Source of the DNA: Lingula anatina
Taxonomy: Eukaryota > Brachiopoda > Lingulata > Lingulida > Lingulidae
DNA length: 64,000 nucleotides
Direction: 5' to 3'
Assembly (NCBI RefSeq): GCF_001039355.2
Contig: NW_019775528.1
Location: 161,969-225,968, forward strand
A program made the position numbers and the translations under genes. Under the pieces are notes generated by a model. That model was not told the origin of the DNA and did not search any database. It was given only the letters and a program-made list of their open reading frames with translations. Shown piece by piece: positions 48,501 to 60,961 of this stretch (positions are counted from its first letter, which is position 1; each line of letters opens with the position of its first letter).

Positions 48501-49926
48501 TGATCATAATCTGGTTAAAATTAACCAATTAAACATCGTTCTGCATCCCACCATGATGACAGAACACTGGCGTCTTTAAGAGTACGTTGCTAATATAAGT
48601 TTGCTCTGCTCTGTCGACTCTCCGCAGTGTTATGTCTTTATAGGTATAGATTTCCCATAAACAGACGAAAAGAAACATGTATGTTTTTTACACATTGCAT
48701 GGACCCATGAGTGATTGTTGAGCATTTAGAATAAGAGAGAGAGAGTGTGTGTGAGAGAGTGAGAATGAATTGTTGGGGCTATCATGAATGCGTTCAAGCT
48801 TTTCCTCTCTTCTTGGGAAGATTGCTTAATGGCTCATAACTCCCTCGATCACGACATAGCATTATGAACGTAAGATGTAAGATAGAGATCGATAGGTGAT
48901 TAATATCGACCGACCGTACTCGTTTGGATTTTTGGAGCCTGGGAATACGATGTTACTAGTGGGTCAAATGAAGGTCAAATTACTTGTTTTAGTTTTTTCA
49001 ATCTTTCCTAAACAATTAGAAAATCACTACCATTAGCGATTGGATCAAAGCAAGTGTCTAAGTTCACTTAATTCAAGTTTGTTAAAAGGCAGACATTTAT
49101 TGTATCATAAAAGAATGAAAATTTCACATTTATAAAGTTTTCAATCATGTTACACAAAAGACGTATGAAACACTATACTATTCACATAGATCGACAAATG
49201 ACTGAAGCCAAGAGTGAAGTAGCGAGATAATTATTGTATGTAACGAGGTATTTAATACAATACTCAATCCGATCAATGGAATAAAAATATTTGTGAATAA
49301 GAATGAAATAAAAGAGATTTAACTCTTCAACGACTTTGTTATTTTTGTAGGCAATTATTGACAAAATGTTTTAACTTAAAACACAAATGGTGGATAATTG
49401 GCCACTGGGTAATTCTATCAGAAAGAGATTTTTATTATTTTTGCAAGCAATCAATTGGTACCATAAACGTTAACATTTGGATCGAATTTAACCTCATTCA
49501 ATGCAACCTTCTAAGCTATTACCCAGATTTGTGTAATGCGTTGACAACATGGTCATATTTTGATTAATAACTATGATTATGAGTCACGAAACAAGAACTA
49601 TAGCTGGGTCTGAAGTCAGCATATCTTTGCGTTTAAAAACCCAATACTGGGTTGTGTTCCTTTGTGTATTGTGACAAAGATAAAGAATGGGTCACGCCCT
49701 GTAGCTAAATAAAGCCTCAGACTGGGTTATTAAAACCAAGATAGAGTACAGAATAGAGGTGTTTGATGAGTAACCCTACATATTATTTGAATAAATTTAA
49801 ATGAAAACTTACACCAATGTATCGACTTCCATTGTAGCTATAGCCCTATGCGAGTACCGTCAATCTGGATGGAGATGCAAGGAGGCTCATAACCAGCAAT
49901 GTACAAAAAACTCGAAGTTTATATAT
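45543..49926. other. No recognised gene
   Basis: Contains a (CA)n microsatellite at about 47230-47273 and a GA-rich run near 48733-48762. Nothing else supported. Confidence 0.5.
47230..47273. repeat. (CA)n microsatellite
   Basis: About 20 CA units with one TA interruption. Confidence 0.9.
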
Positions 49927-50155
49927 GTGTCGAGCGTATAAGCTTTTGTGTCGCCCGTGGTACACCTTCTAATGCTCGATGTTTTTCTGTATTGCCTTTT
50001 TTCAAGGGACCAGGAGAGAATGCCACAGTTATTGTGGGTTATTAACGTGTAATAACGCCTACACGCAACCCCTTTTTATCATCAATGCCCTGGAAACTTT
50101 TACGTGGCAGTGGTAGTGATGGTGGGTGGTAAAAGCAGTGGCGGATTTAGAGGGA
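49927..50155. repeat. Repeated block, copy 1 (stops at the N at 50156)
   Basis: Matches 50609-50840 with few changes, from TGTGTCGAGCGTATAAGC to GCAGTGGCGGATTTAGAGG, and stops at the ambiguous base 50156 just inside the left end of a CAG-type MITE. Confidence 0.85.
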
Positions 50156-50608
50156 NGATGAACTGCGACAGGCAAATATCACTGCGTGGAATGATATCCC
50201 CACCCAAACTCTAAAAAACGTGTCACAGGATATGCCATGTAGGATGAGGGCGCTGCAAGCGGCTGCTGGAGGTCATACCCGCAATTACTGACTTTTCATG
50301 ATTTACTGTAGTGAGTTCTTTGACTGTGTAACATATCACTGTCCGGAGGCTATCATTTTTTTTAATATCTTATCTTAAAGTTTATACTGGCATCAAACTG
50401 TTGATATGGTTTTCTGGGGGTGTTCCTTTCTTTTGAATAGCACCTTATGTCAGATTTAATATTATTGACCAAAATATCTCACAACAGAAGACTGGATGTT
50501 ATTATCACTCAGTGACATACTTTTTTAATGACTCAAGCCAAAAAATAATTAATGAGCACTCAAAAATAACAATGATAAAAAATATTCCATATTAAGTGGT
50601 AACCCTGT

Positions 50609-50840
50609 ATGTGTCGAGCGTATAAGCTTTTGTGTCGCCCGTGGTACACCTTCTAATGCTCGATGTTTTTCTGTATTGCCTTTTTTCAAGGGACCAGGAG
50701 AGAATGCCACGGTTATTGAGGGTTATTACCGTGTAATAACGCCTACACGCAACCCCTTTTTATCACCAATGCCCTGGAAACTTTTACGTGGCAGTGGTAG
50801 TGATGGTGGGTGGAAGAAGCAGTGGCGGATTTAGAGGGGG
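50609..50840. repeat. Repeated block, copy 2
   Basis: Same words as 49927-50155, but here the block runs on into the complete MITE at 50820-51051. About 450 bases that match neither copy separate it from the N. Confidence 0.85.
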
Positions 50841-51051
50841 GGTGGGGGGGGGGGGCGACTTTAAACACCAATATTCCTGTCTTGAAATTAGAATTTTGGA
50901 TGGCTAAATCATAGTTCTAAACTGTACCAAAGGGCACTGTCTGCTCTCCAAAACACCAAAAAAATAAATAAATAAATAAATAAATAAAGTCGGGGCTGCA
51001 TCCCAGGCCTGTCGTTCCGGACCCCTTCAAATAATCCTGGATCCGCCCCAG
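50820..51051. mobile_element. MITE with CAG...GGCGGAT ends and 5-bp AGAAG duplication
   Basis: 232 bp. Left end CAGTGGCGGATTTAG; right end CTGGATCCGCCCCAG (last bases changed). AGAAG is duplicated at 50815-50819 and 51052-51056. The interior shares several words with 22305-22582, and holds a G run after the left end and an (AAAT)n tract at about 50958-50986. Confidence 0.82.
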
Positions 51052-51056
51052 AGAAG

Positions 51057-54000
51057 TAAAGAGATTCAGAGTGGGTTGAGCTATCTCTCACTAACATCCA
51101 TTTACACCGGGTTTGAAGCCGCTTGGAGAACAAATTTGGCATACTCTTGCCGTTGGTTGCGGGTAATCGCCATAGGGTTGCAATGTGACGGCCGAAGTGA
51201 TCCGCTACTACTTGTAATAGTCTGCCTGTCCGTTTTTCTCGGAGTCCCCATTACACTGCAAGGATCGCCTCGTATATTTTCAAGCTTATGAAACAGTTCA
51301 AAACACTTACTAAAGTCTTGCAACCATTGACTTCCAGCAAAGAAAGCCGATTTTAAACCCCAAATTTTTGCAATTAAAAACATACATAGTCTTTTAAAAT
51401 TAACGTGTATAGGGAAACTATCCGGTTTCAATCACGAGCATTCTAATCACGCCATACATAATAGCCTTATTAGATAGCAATATACGTCCGTAATTTGAGA
51501 AATAATATCTATTCAAGATCATATTTGCTAGCCTTATTTCTTTTTCTGAAACTCTCTCACACGTACTCACACAGCCACGCACGAACGTGTAAGATAGGGT
51601 TGTCTGAACCGATGCCCTCATTGCATTATTGTGTGCGCGATTGGAAAAGGCGCCAATATCTAATTTGGGCTATTTCGATCGACTACCTTCCCACATGTAT
51701 TCTTAGGTTAAAGAGCACGCCATTGTCGGCCAACACGTCTCAAGGGCGCTATGTTTAACAATCGGATAAATTAAACAGGTTGAGTTAAAAGATCGCAAAA
51801 GCACTTAACATATAGTTGTAATGGCGGAGAGCCGCTGTTCTTCCCTGCTTAGTATTGTCTTTATGCTCGATTTTTGTGTGTTAACATTCGCTCCATTCTC
51901 AAAATGAATTATTATCGGTTAATGATAGTATAATACTGGATAAACTAATTACACTAAGATATTTATATGTCGCATCTTCAACAAATGAATGTATTAAGCA
52001 AATCTGTGTGCATTTCTTTGATTTGGCTGATAAGAACAGTAAATCAAATTACAGCAAATGTAACATATTCATTATTTTTTCGCTGATGAGCTAAATGAAT
52101 GATGAAAAAGGCAAACTGTCCTGACTGTTGTTTGAAATAAAGTACTAATAAAGTACTAATGGTCTTCGGAAATGAAAGTGTTGTAAAATTGAACTAATAA
52201 ATTAATTTAACATTCCTTAATACGAAATTTAGCAGCAGTTTTAGGTTTGTAATGCGCACTGGAATTATATAAGATGCAGAAATTAAGTAATGTCTAAAAC
52301 CGAAATCAGTTTGGAATGTGTCCGATATATACATCAAAGTTATGTTGCTTTATATATTTATAACATTTTGAAAAAGAAAAGTTGGGTTTCAAAGTAAGTC
52401 AATATCGGTAAGCTGATAATATTTTTGGACAACTGATTCTGTTGTAAAATGACGGACACGGGCTCTTAAAGCTCTCAAATGGTACCGCAACGGCAAAACG
52501 ACGTTAAAGCTTGATGTTGAAATATATGAATTTATTATTTTTATTTCAAAACAACAAGGAACTGGAACACGTACATATATACATGTAACAGATATGTCGT
52601 TTTGTGAATAGGTTCCGGCAAATGACTGAGAAAATAAAATCATGTAAAATTATCCTAAAAGAAATCATAAAGTAAGCCAATTTTCAGACCCTCTAAGTCG
52701 TCAATATCTAAATGTGAATAGCATCGGGTAATGAAAACAGAACAATTAACAAGGATTTTCTAAAAGAGAATTGTCAAATGACTTGGATTAATTTTCATTT
52801 GGCTAACATGCCGCTTAAACAAAGTATGACAACGCAGTAAAATCGAATGCTGTCATATTTAATCCCAACACTTGACGTCAGTAAGGATTGACATTTTGGA
52901 AATATTCAAAGCAACGGCCTCCCAAGTTTTACAAAGTTAAGTAGGTAAAAACCAGTTTCACTAATTCGTGTATCAATAAGAAGTCCAAAAGAGATTCAAC
53001 CGTGAATATTTACTTAATAAATATACCAAGAAAAAGAAATATTTAAAATCTATTTGGGCTCAAATAGGGCACAAAGCCATGTGTAATTTAAACTAACATA
53101 ACTAATCTTTGTAGATTCCTGTAAATCTATACCCACTAGTAAGTAATGGTAGTCAGGCAACAAAACTGCCAGGATTGTGCTTTTTTGAATCTAGACACGG
53201 CGTGGACCAAATGAAATAAAAATAGCGAATTATCCTCAGAAAGATGTTCCCCCATGTACTACTTATTGTCAAAAAAGGACCATTAAAATGTTCGCAGATC
53301 ATAAAACATTGTCCAGGTGTGTTATCTTTCGAACACGATGTTCTGGTTGTCAACACATCTGGCTATCATTATGCACATCAATTTAAATAAAAAAATATAA
53401 TAAAATAATAAAATAAAGTATACATATTTGCCTTGTGTAATTTTTCTACGTATTCCAATTTTTTGTAATTGGCCGTTCAGATGAGATATGTGGCTGGATA
53501 TTTTAACCTTTAAAAGAAATATAGGTGTCCTTTTAGCCAAAAATGGAAGGTTTGTATGATTGTTCAGTGACCTGTGTGGCATGTTTTCCTGCTAGTAATC
53601 TTTAGAAATGCGGAAAACTAAAATTAGTTCGATCAAAAAGCTTTAGAAAATTTCCAGTTGACTGTCTATAAACCTAACAGTTCACAAGGACCTTTTGTGA
53701 GAAAATGGAAATAAAAACCCAAGCATACACCCGTCAAGTTAAATGGAATGTGTAAGTAGATATTAGATTTATAGCACGGATATTGTAATATAATTCCAAA
53801 CTAGCCCAGTGCGCCATATCAGTCTTCGCAGGAACTAATCAGCAACCAGCAGCTTTTTTCAATAGTAGATCAAAGTCCTTCCTTATTTTACCATGCTTGT
53901 ATTACGCTCTTTTTGTGACAGATTTCAATGGCTTGAATTATTGTTTGTCATTTACTGCAAGCTGGGTAACACGATAAGAGGTATTACTATGAACGAGGCT

Positions 54001-57000
54001 ATTGGCATTTTCACTAAGCTTTGTGATGTCTTGTCGGAAATTAATCAAGTCAATCAATTAAATTCAATCAAGGCAAGGACCACCAGGAATTGCATAATGC
54101 CATCGAAAACAGTACATTTCCCAGAAAACTTATCAACCTTTGGCAAAAACAACGTCTGCATATCATATTAAGGAATCGCTTCTTCTTTTTTCATTCTTTT
54201 ATAATCGCCTTTGGGAAATGGTGATGGCAGTCTAGTCACCTTTATTATCGCGTCAAAAAGATAAACCATACCCGTTCTTGTTACGACAATAAATTGCAAT
54301 AATGCAAGTTAAATCGTTGTAATTGTATACTAGTATATACATCTATAGGATAATTTCAAAGAAATTAGAAAACGGAAACGGTTCATCCCGTACCAGTTAT
54401 TCTTGCACTGGGGTTTGTGAATTTTTTTTTTTTTTTTTTCTTTTTTTAGAAGTGCACTAGGTATTATAGCAGGAAAGGTTACTTCGAACCATTCAAATTT
54501 TGGCTTGCTAAAAAGAGGCAACATTCAAGGTATTACATTGTCGCGACCGCATAGTTACTGCCTTGTCATTACGTACCACGTTGTAAAGCTGTAGCAACGT
54601 GGTAGACTCGATGGCACAATGAGGTGAAACTACTGGGTAATAACTTATAAGAAGTTCAGATCCAACCATGAGTCAATGGCCATAATCATTTTCGATGTAA
54701 TCATTTACTAGTTTTGGCTACAGAAATCAGAGCGATAGACAATCGATTTTGATTTCCCATACCATCAGGTTAGCTGAAGCTTACTAGTGCTGGTACGTCT
54801 CTTTGAAAGGATGCTGAAACTATGAGTAACTGATATTGTATCTTACTTAAGCTTACGTCAAGTGAATTACTGATATTGTATCGTTTAATCAATTTCCACA
54901 GAGAGATTATAACGCGATAAACAATTTAATCAGTGAAGTGAATACCATTTCACTATCCCTGCGGACCAACATTTATTAAACAACAGTCTCACAAGGTCAG
55001 GCTGACACCATCCTCCAACAATTGGGAGTCCCCTGTTAGATAAAACCAGGAAGGGAGGGGGGGGGTAAATGTACCGTCACCATATGTAAATAGAATGAAA
55101 AATATTTCAATGATGGCGTTGCGACAAGACTTCAGTCAAGTGACAGCTATAGGGCCTACTATAGGGCCCACAAGAATGTTCCGATGGCGGGCTTACAAAC
55201 TCTGTAAATGCTCCAACAGGTTAACTTCCTAAGTTCCCAGTGTTTTTTGTGTATTTCACAAACACCGAAAAAGATGTATAACATATAAAATCAATTTTAC
55301 GAATATCAAATTCATTTTTGTTGTTAATTGATAGGACCCCTACAGATTAAAGTAGGTGGTGAAGTTAGCTTTCAGCAAACAATTTTTGGAGTCAACTTCA
55401 GATCTGAATAAATTTAAGGGTCTCCTTAAACATTTTGTTGGTGGACTGATAGTCTTTTCAGTCGCCCCCCTATTAATCCTTCCTGAAATCCAGTACGAAC
55501 CCAATGACGAAAGAACAAAACAGTACAAACTGTAATAAGAACCGTCAGATCGTATCCATGAACACACAAACACAACGCCCAAAGCAAAAAAAAGCTAAAA
55601 CACTTTCTATTGGCATTTGTTAACATCGCCAACTGACAAAAAAGAGACTTTGTTGGGGTTCCTGTAGAAAGTGTCATATTCCGTCCCCATTGCAGGAAGT
55701 AACACAAAGAAAGTCTTTGAGTTACATAGTTACTCACACAAGTATTGGTTACGAAAGACACATAGCAGTGCCCAGGGCGGTTTCTAACAAAAGCGCTGGC
55801 GTTATGTGGCTAGGGTGTAGACGCTTGGCACTATCCCGCTTTGCGATCACTTAGATAATGCGCTCCGTTTTCAATTGACAAATTACATGGGCTTGTTTTT
55901 TTAAACACCTCGTTTGCACTGTAAACAAAAGCAGAGACACATTTCGACTCAATGGTGAAAATAATCTGCTGATGGGAACCTTTTCGTCGTCCGTTCTTAA
56001 AAGTAATATAAGGAGCTTCCTTCACCGTAAGCTTTCAATCCACCGCAACAATAGCATAAAATCTTTTGTTCGATGTAGCATTGTCTTATTGCCCTATACT
56101 AGTAAAGAGCAACGTTCATGGAAAACAACATTTACTAAACAAAAATAGAATATTGAGTGTACATGGCCTTTCATCGTTTTGTCGCAGAGAAAACTAATTT
56201 CCACGGGGTCTTTTAAAGGCGCTCAACTGATAAGTTGATAATATACATATCATATTCTCTCATTGACTTCTATATTCAAAGAGTTCGGGGCTGTTTTTCA
56301 TTTTCCTTTAAATAATGACACTTATGTGAATGAAATCAAAACCTAAGAAAAACAAACTCCTTTCTTTCGAAATGCATATTTTCTCCGGAATGTGTTCAAG
56401 TGAAGTTACACGGACAATACATTGACGCAAAACAGTAAAACGTATTTTGAGGACATTATCATTTCGTCATGTCTTAGGACCCAAACCCAATATAGAGGTG
56501 CAAATAAGGTCACAGGAGTGCTCTTAAAAACATTGAGTGCACAATTTGCAAACTATGTTTGATTATTTTAGGTTCCCACATGAAGAAGTTTGTATCAAAG
56601 TTTCAATCTCCTGGAACCATGAATAAAAAAAAATTCATTGTCTAACCCCAAAAAGGAACATACGTTACTGTCAATAATGCAAAACATCCTTTTGTGGAAA
56701 TGTTTTACTCACTTTGAAAATTTAATCATCACTGGTTTTGTTTTTTGATTTATCTTCAACAAGTATAACGTTGTAAAAAATTATGATAACCTTCTGTATA
56801 GAGCAGTTAATTGTTTTTGAGCGACTTTAGTTTGCTTGCTGAATATTCAAAAGACGGGGGAAATATGCCATATATATATATGTAAGTAAATCAAATAATG
56901 TTTTAAGAATTTGTGAATTACATATGTTTGCATGGAAGTACAAAATGTCCATTGCTGTGTATAGGATGGCAACACATACTGTACACAAAGGCAACACAGA

Positions 57001-60000
57001 GTTTATAACCCCATAACGGCGAGTTTCAAGGGAGGATTACATGAGGCCCAAGATTACATCTAATGATACACGATGAAACTGATTTGTCCTTATAGGGGTA
57101 ACCATGCAAAACTATGAACTTCACCTCACCATTGGAAATTTGTGAAAGTAAGAGGGACTCAATTTTGCTGGCCTGCGCTGTGTGTTTCACGGCACAGATT
57201 TCTTCCTGGTCACCAGCTGGATAGCATTCAATGCCACACTCGGGGTGTTACAGGCACTGAGGGTGTATACTCATTTAATTTGCCTGAATCTCTGGAGGTG
57301 CCCGTGAAGAATGGAAACTGATATTGAAATGATTCCAAGGGGGCAATGATATGAGAGTGACCTGTTAAAATATTATTTTTCGTCAGAAACTAAGAAAAAT
57401 TTTGCTCACAAATGATATTTCGGTGTGCCATCGGTCATGCTCTTCAACTGCACATCGAAATATTTCTTAATTTGTGATAAAAAACATTTGATCGCTTGTA
57501 TTTACCAAACTAATGAAACTTTTAAATATCTTTGTTAACTTACTTAAGCTTACTGAAGTTCCGAAATAAAATCAACAAACTGGTAAATAAATATAAAACA
57601 AAGCTTAAATAAGAGTAGTTAGTTTTCTCCAACCGGTTTTAATTGTATCAGTAGCTTTTTTGTTTTACGCCATATAATTTGACGTTCACTAGATGATCCA
57701 CATAACTTGTTTTTTATGCATTTACTTTGCCCAGTGGTAGACGGTATACATGTAGACGGCCGTAGGACATACATGTACGGTATTAACTGAGTCACCGGTC
57801 TCAGGAGACTTGTGTCATCAGCCTACCTCCTGCGTTGATTTCAGAAACAAATCAAGTTAGAATTTCACCTTGACTTCAACAACGGAAAGAACATAGACTT
57901 GCCACCAACGCGATTGCCGCTGGAACAGTTCTTGGGCGCTGGTCTTGGGACATCCTTTCTATTGCAATCCTTAACCGAATTTTATCAAACTAATGAAACT
58001 AATGATCTGACTAATTGACCATAAGGTGACTTATGATGATTGGATGATTTTTGAAAAGCTAGATTAACTGAATTTATCATCTTGTAGTTTGAATCAGGAA
58101 TTCTTACGGTATAAACAGATCTCAACGTTAACGTTAGCTGGCCCAGATTATGTGACAAGCTTAATGGCTATGACTGAAGCGTGTATCATCGCATTCCTTC
58201 CAAATCCCTGTTGCCGTAAATTTAAGTGTGACCATGAAGATGACTGCGTCTCCGCATTTCAATTCACTATCAATCCAATTGATCGATTTCTTGGGAATAA
58301 GTGACACTCATTATATTTCAATTGACTTAATTATGGGTAGGATTGCTACAGTGTACATGTATATACTAGAAAAAAATCTCGCCCATATACAGCAAACATG
58401 AATCCCTTTTACGTCAGTCCATGGAATAACTCGTTTGATTTACACAAATTGAAAAATTCTTAATCATTGGACAATATTTTGAATGCTTAAAAACATACTC
58501 TACACCAAATACAGTAGTGAAACAAGATCATGTCACATCATCGGAACTGGGTGCGCACCAACCTTGTCCTTTTTTTCGCATCAAATGGTGTCAGATCATC
58601 ATTTTCTCATGTTTCCTCTTAGCGCACAATATCATTCGCAGTCTCAGTTTGAATATCGAAGTATGAAATACTCTTTAACTTCTGAATCCTATATTTTTGC
58701 AGTAACTACATGTATACTGCCTGCTGCCTATAGTAGCGGAACATGTTACAAAATGTTACAGTTTATTTTAACTTGGGTTGTTCTAATGGTGTATTAGACG
58801 TTAAATAAAAACTAACTGATGCAAAACTCTTTATACACATGGATTCTTCAGTAGAAGTCTAAGGTATTCAAAGCCAGTCAAATTTTGCCAACCCAATAAC
58901 TAGTGCCTAGAAAAAACATCACTGCCCAACATATCTCGGGTTCACTCAAATGGTCAATACAGAGATTGTTGTCATGAGGCAGACGTTCCACCCCTCCCCC
59001 CCCCTCCCCCATCCCCCAGCACACACACCCGACCCCTCTTGCCCCGGCCACCACCTTTGAAACTGTAACTGAACTCATCATATGCATTATTTTCCTATCG
59101 TCAGTCCTTCATATTCTGGTCGTCTGCTGGGAGAGACCATACCATAGTTAGATCAACCTATCTCGACTGTAAGCACCACGAAATAAGTTTCTCATAATAC
59201 AGATACTGAATGTCGGCTTCACAATCATTCGCAAACAAACAACCAATTTCTAATCTGGCATCCCTCCAGTGCGACAGGTGGGATTTTGACCAATCGAAAG
59301 CGGCTTACAATTCCAATTAATATGGAACTCATAATATGCGTTCCCTTCTATCGGATTAATTTGCTTAATGTCACGACAGAGCGACCTATTGAAATAAGCC
59401 GGAGACACGGCTCTATCAGCATGCCATTTCTGACGTGAATTTAATAAAGAACTTAATATACGAAATCTAACCTATTAAACCTATGCCATCTTTCAACATC
59501 ATTCCTACTGACAAGATGGTGAAAGCTATGACCGCATGGACAATGCGCCTTTCTATTTTAAGGTACACTTTAACTGTTTTAACACATTTTAAATTTTCAA
59601 CAATTTTTACAGGTATCTAAAATTTTTAGATGTACTTACCCAAGAATAAATCCAGCAAAACGACGAGGTGTAACTTTTTGAAGAGGCTGACTGATTTCCA
59701 AATAACTTTCATTTTCAGGAAACGACCCAATACATAATAATGTTCAAGAAGTACTTTTATCTCGCGTATACGGTGTCTCTAGAGTCTGGTCCTATCTGAT
59801 TTTGGCCAGTATTCCACCAACCAGTTCTTGGTATTGTTTTCGATAAAAGGGTGACGACCTCGATTAACTATTCGCGCTTTTCACATGATAAGAACACCGA
59901 CGTCAAAAATTAAGCGACTCTTCCGCCTCGTTGGCGTTCACTTTAACTCCGCTGAACTGAATCAAATTCCTGCAATTGGCACGCGATCCTACTAGTGACG

Positions 60001-60926
60001 TTCCTGCTTTAAAAGAGGATACATTGCCTCAGTAAAAGAAGAGTTTTTTCTGATTTATTCATACTGTCCTGTCCTCAGCCTAGTTTTGTCCGGTACCTGT
60101 GAAACGTTTGGATGTGGTTTCGATCTGCTCTCGATTCCTGGGACCGACGCTGCCCTTTTTTGACCTGAAAGATACAAGTAATCACGCCTTTTAGCATTCA
60201 TCTTTGATTAAATTTGGCCAGGTCTTTCGAACTGCGTCTTACTCATCTCTTCGCTCTGAAAATACAATGCTATTCAGTCCGGCCTCTTCTGTATGCCGCC
60301 TCACTGTAATAATCCTTGAACGAAATTGGCGAGCGGTTCAGCAGAGATTATCATTTTACATAAAGTGTATTGACTGGTGCTCTTTACGCACCGATAATTT
60401 CTTGAAATCGACAAACGAGATCAAAATATTTATCTCATATTCCGCAATCACGTCTCATGCTACCTAAGGCAAATTTGTGTAAAGGGTGAGAACCCCTCCC
60501 CTTCTCTTCTTTAACGAAAAAACAACAAAAAGGGCCAGGAATTGTATAAAACTACCTCTTAAATCTCACACCAGCAATCATGTAAAGGCCACAGTTTTTG
60601 AATTTCCTAAAACTAATACATGAACTGCGTTGCAACCATTTTAAATAACGCGATATTCAGTGCTCTATCGTTTTTCGCGGTTTTATACTCTGAAAATCTT
60701 CAAAGATGATCACCTAGAATATAAATAATTCAATTTAACAAATCTGCCCTGAATTAAATGTATCATGGTCTAAACTAAAAGTGTTTCAATTACTTAAACT
60801 AGCGTTTTTCTAGGGAAGTTCAGTCACCTCTCTTTCTCTCTTTCTCCACAGATGACTACATATTCCGCACCACCTCCCACATCTAGAATATGCTTGTGGC
60901 ATGTACTTGTGATTTATACGAATGTT
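51057..60926. other. About 9.9 kb with no recognised gene
   Basis: AT-rich, with a T run at about 54421-54441 and a C/T-rich stretch near 58987-59012. Short open frames only. Confidence 0.5.
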
Positions 60927-60961
60927 TTGTCACGTGGATTCTGCACCACACCACGTGACAA
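60927..60961. repeat. Inverted repeat with two CACGTG E-boxes
   Basis: TTGTCACGTGG (60927-60937) and CCACGTGACAA (60951-60961) are perfect 11-bp inverses around a 13-base spacer. Each contains GTCACGTG, the kind of E-box bound by bHLH-zip factors of the MITF/TFE/USF type. Regulatory use is inference; no gene start is identified nearby. Confidence 0.6.

Noticed and set aside
49600-49740. Possible inverted repeat around TGGGTCTGAAG and CCTCAGACTGGG
   Set aside because: Pairing is short and interrupted, and no flanking duplication was found.
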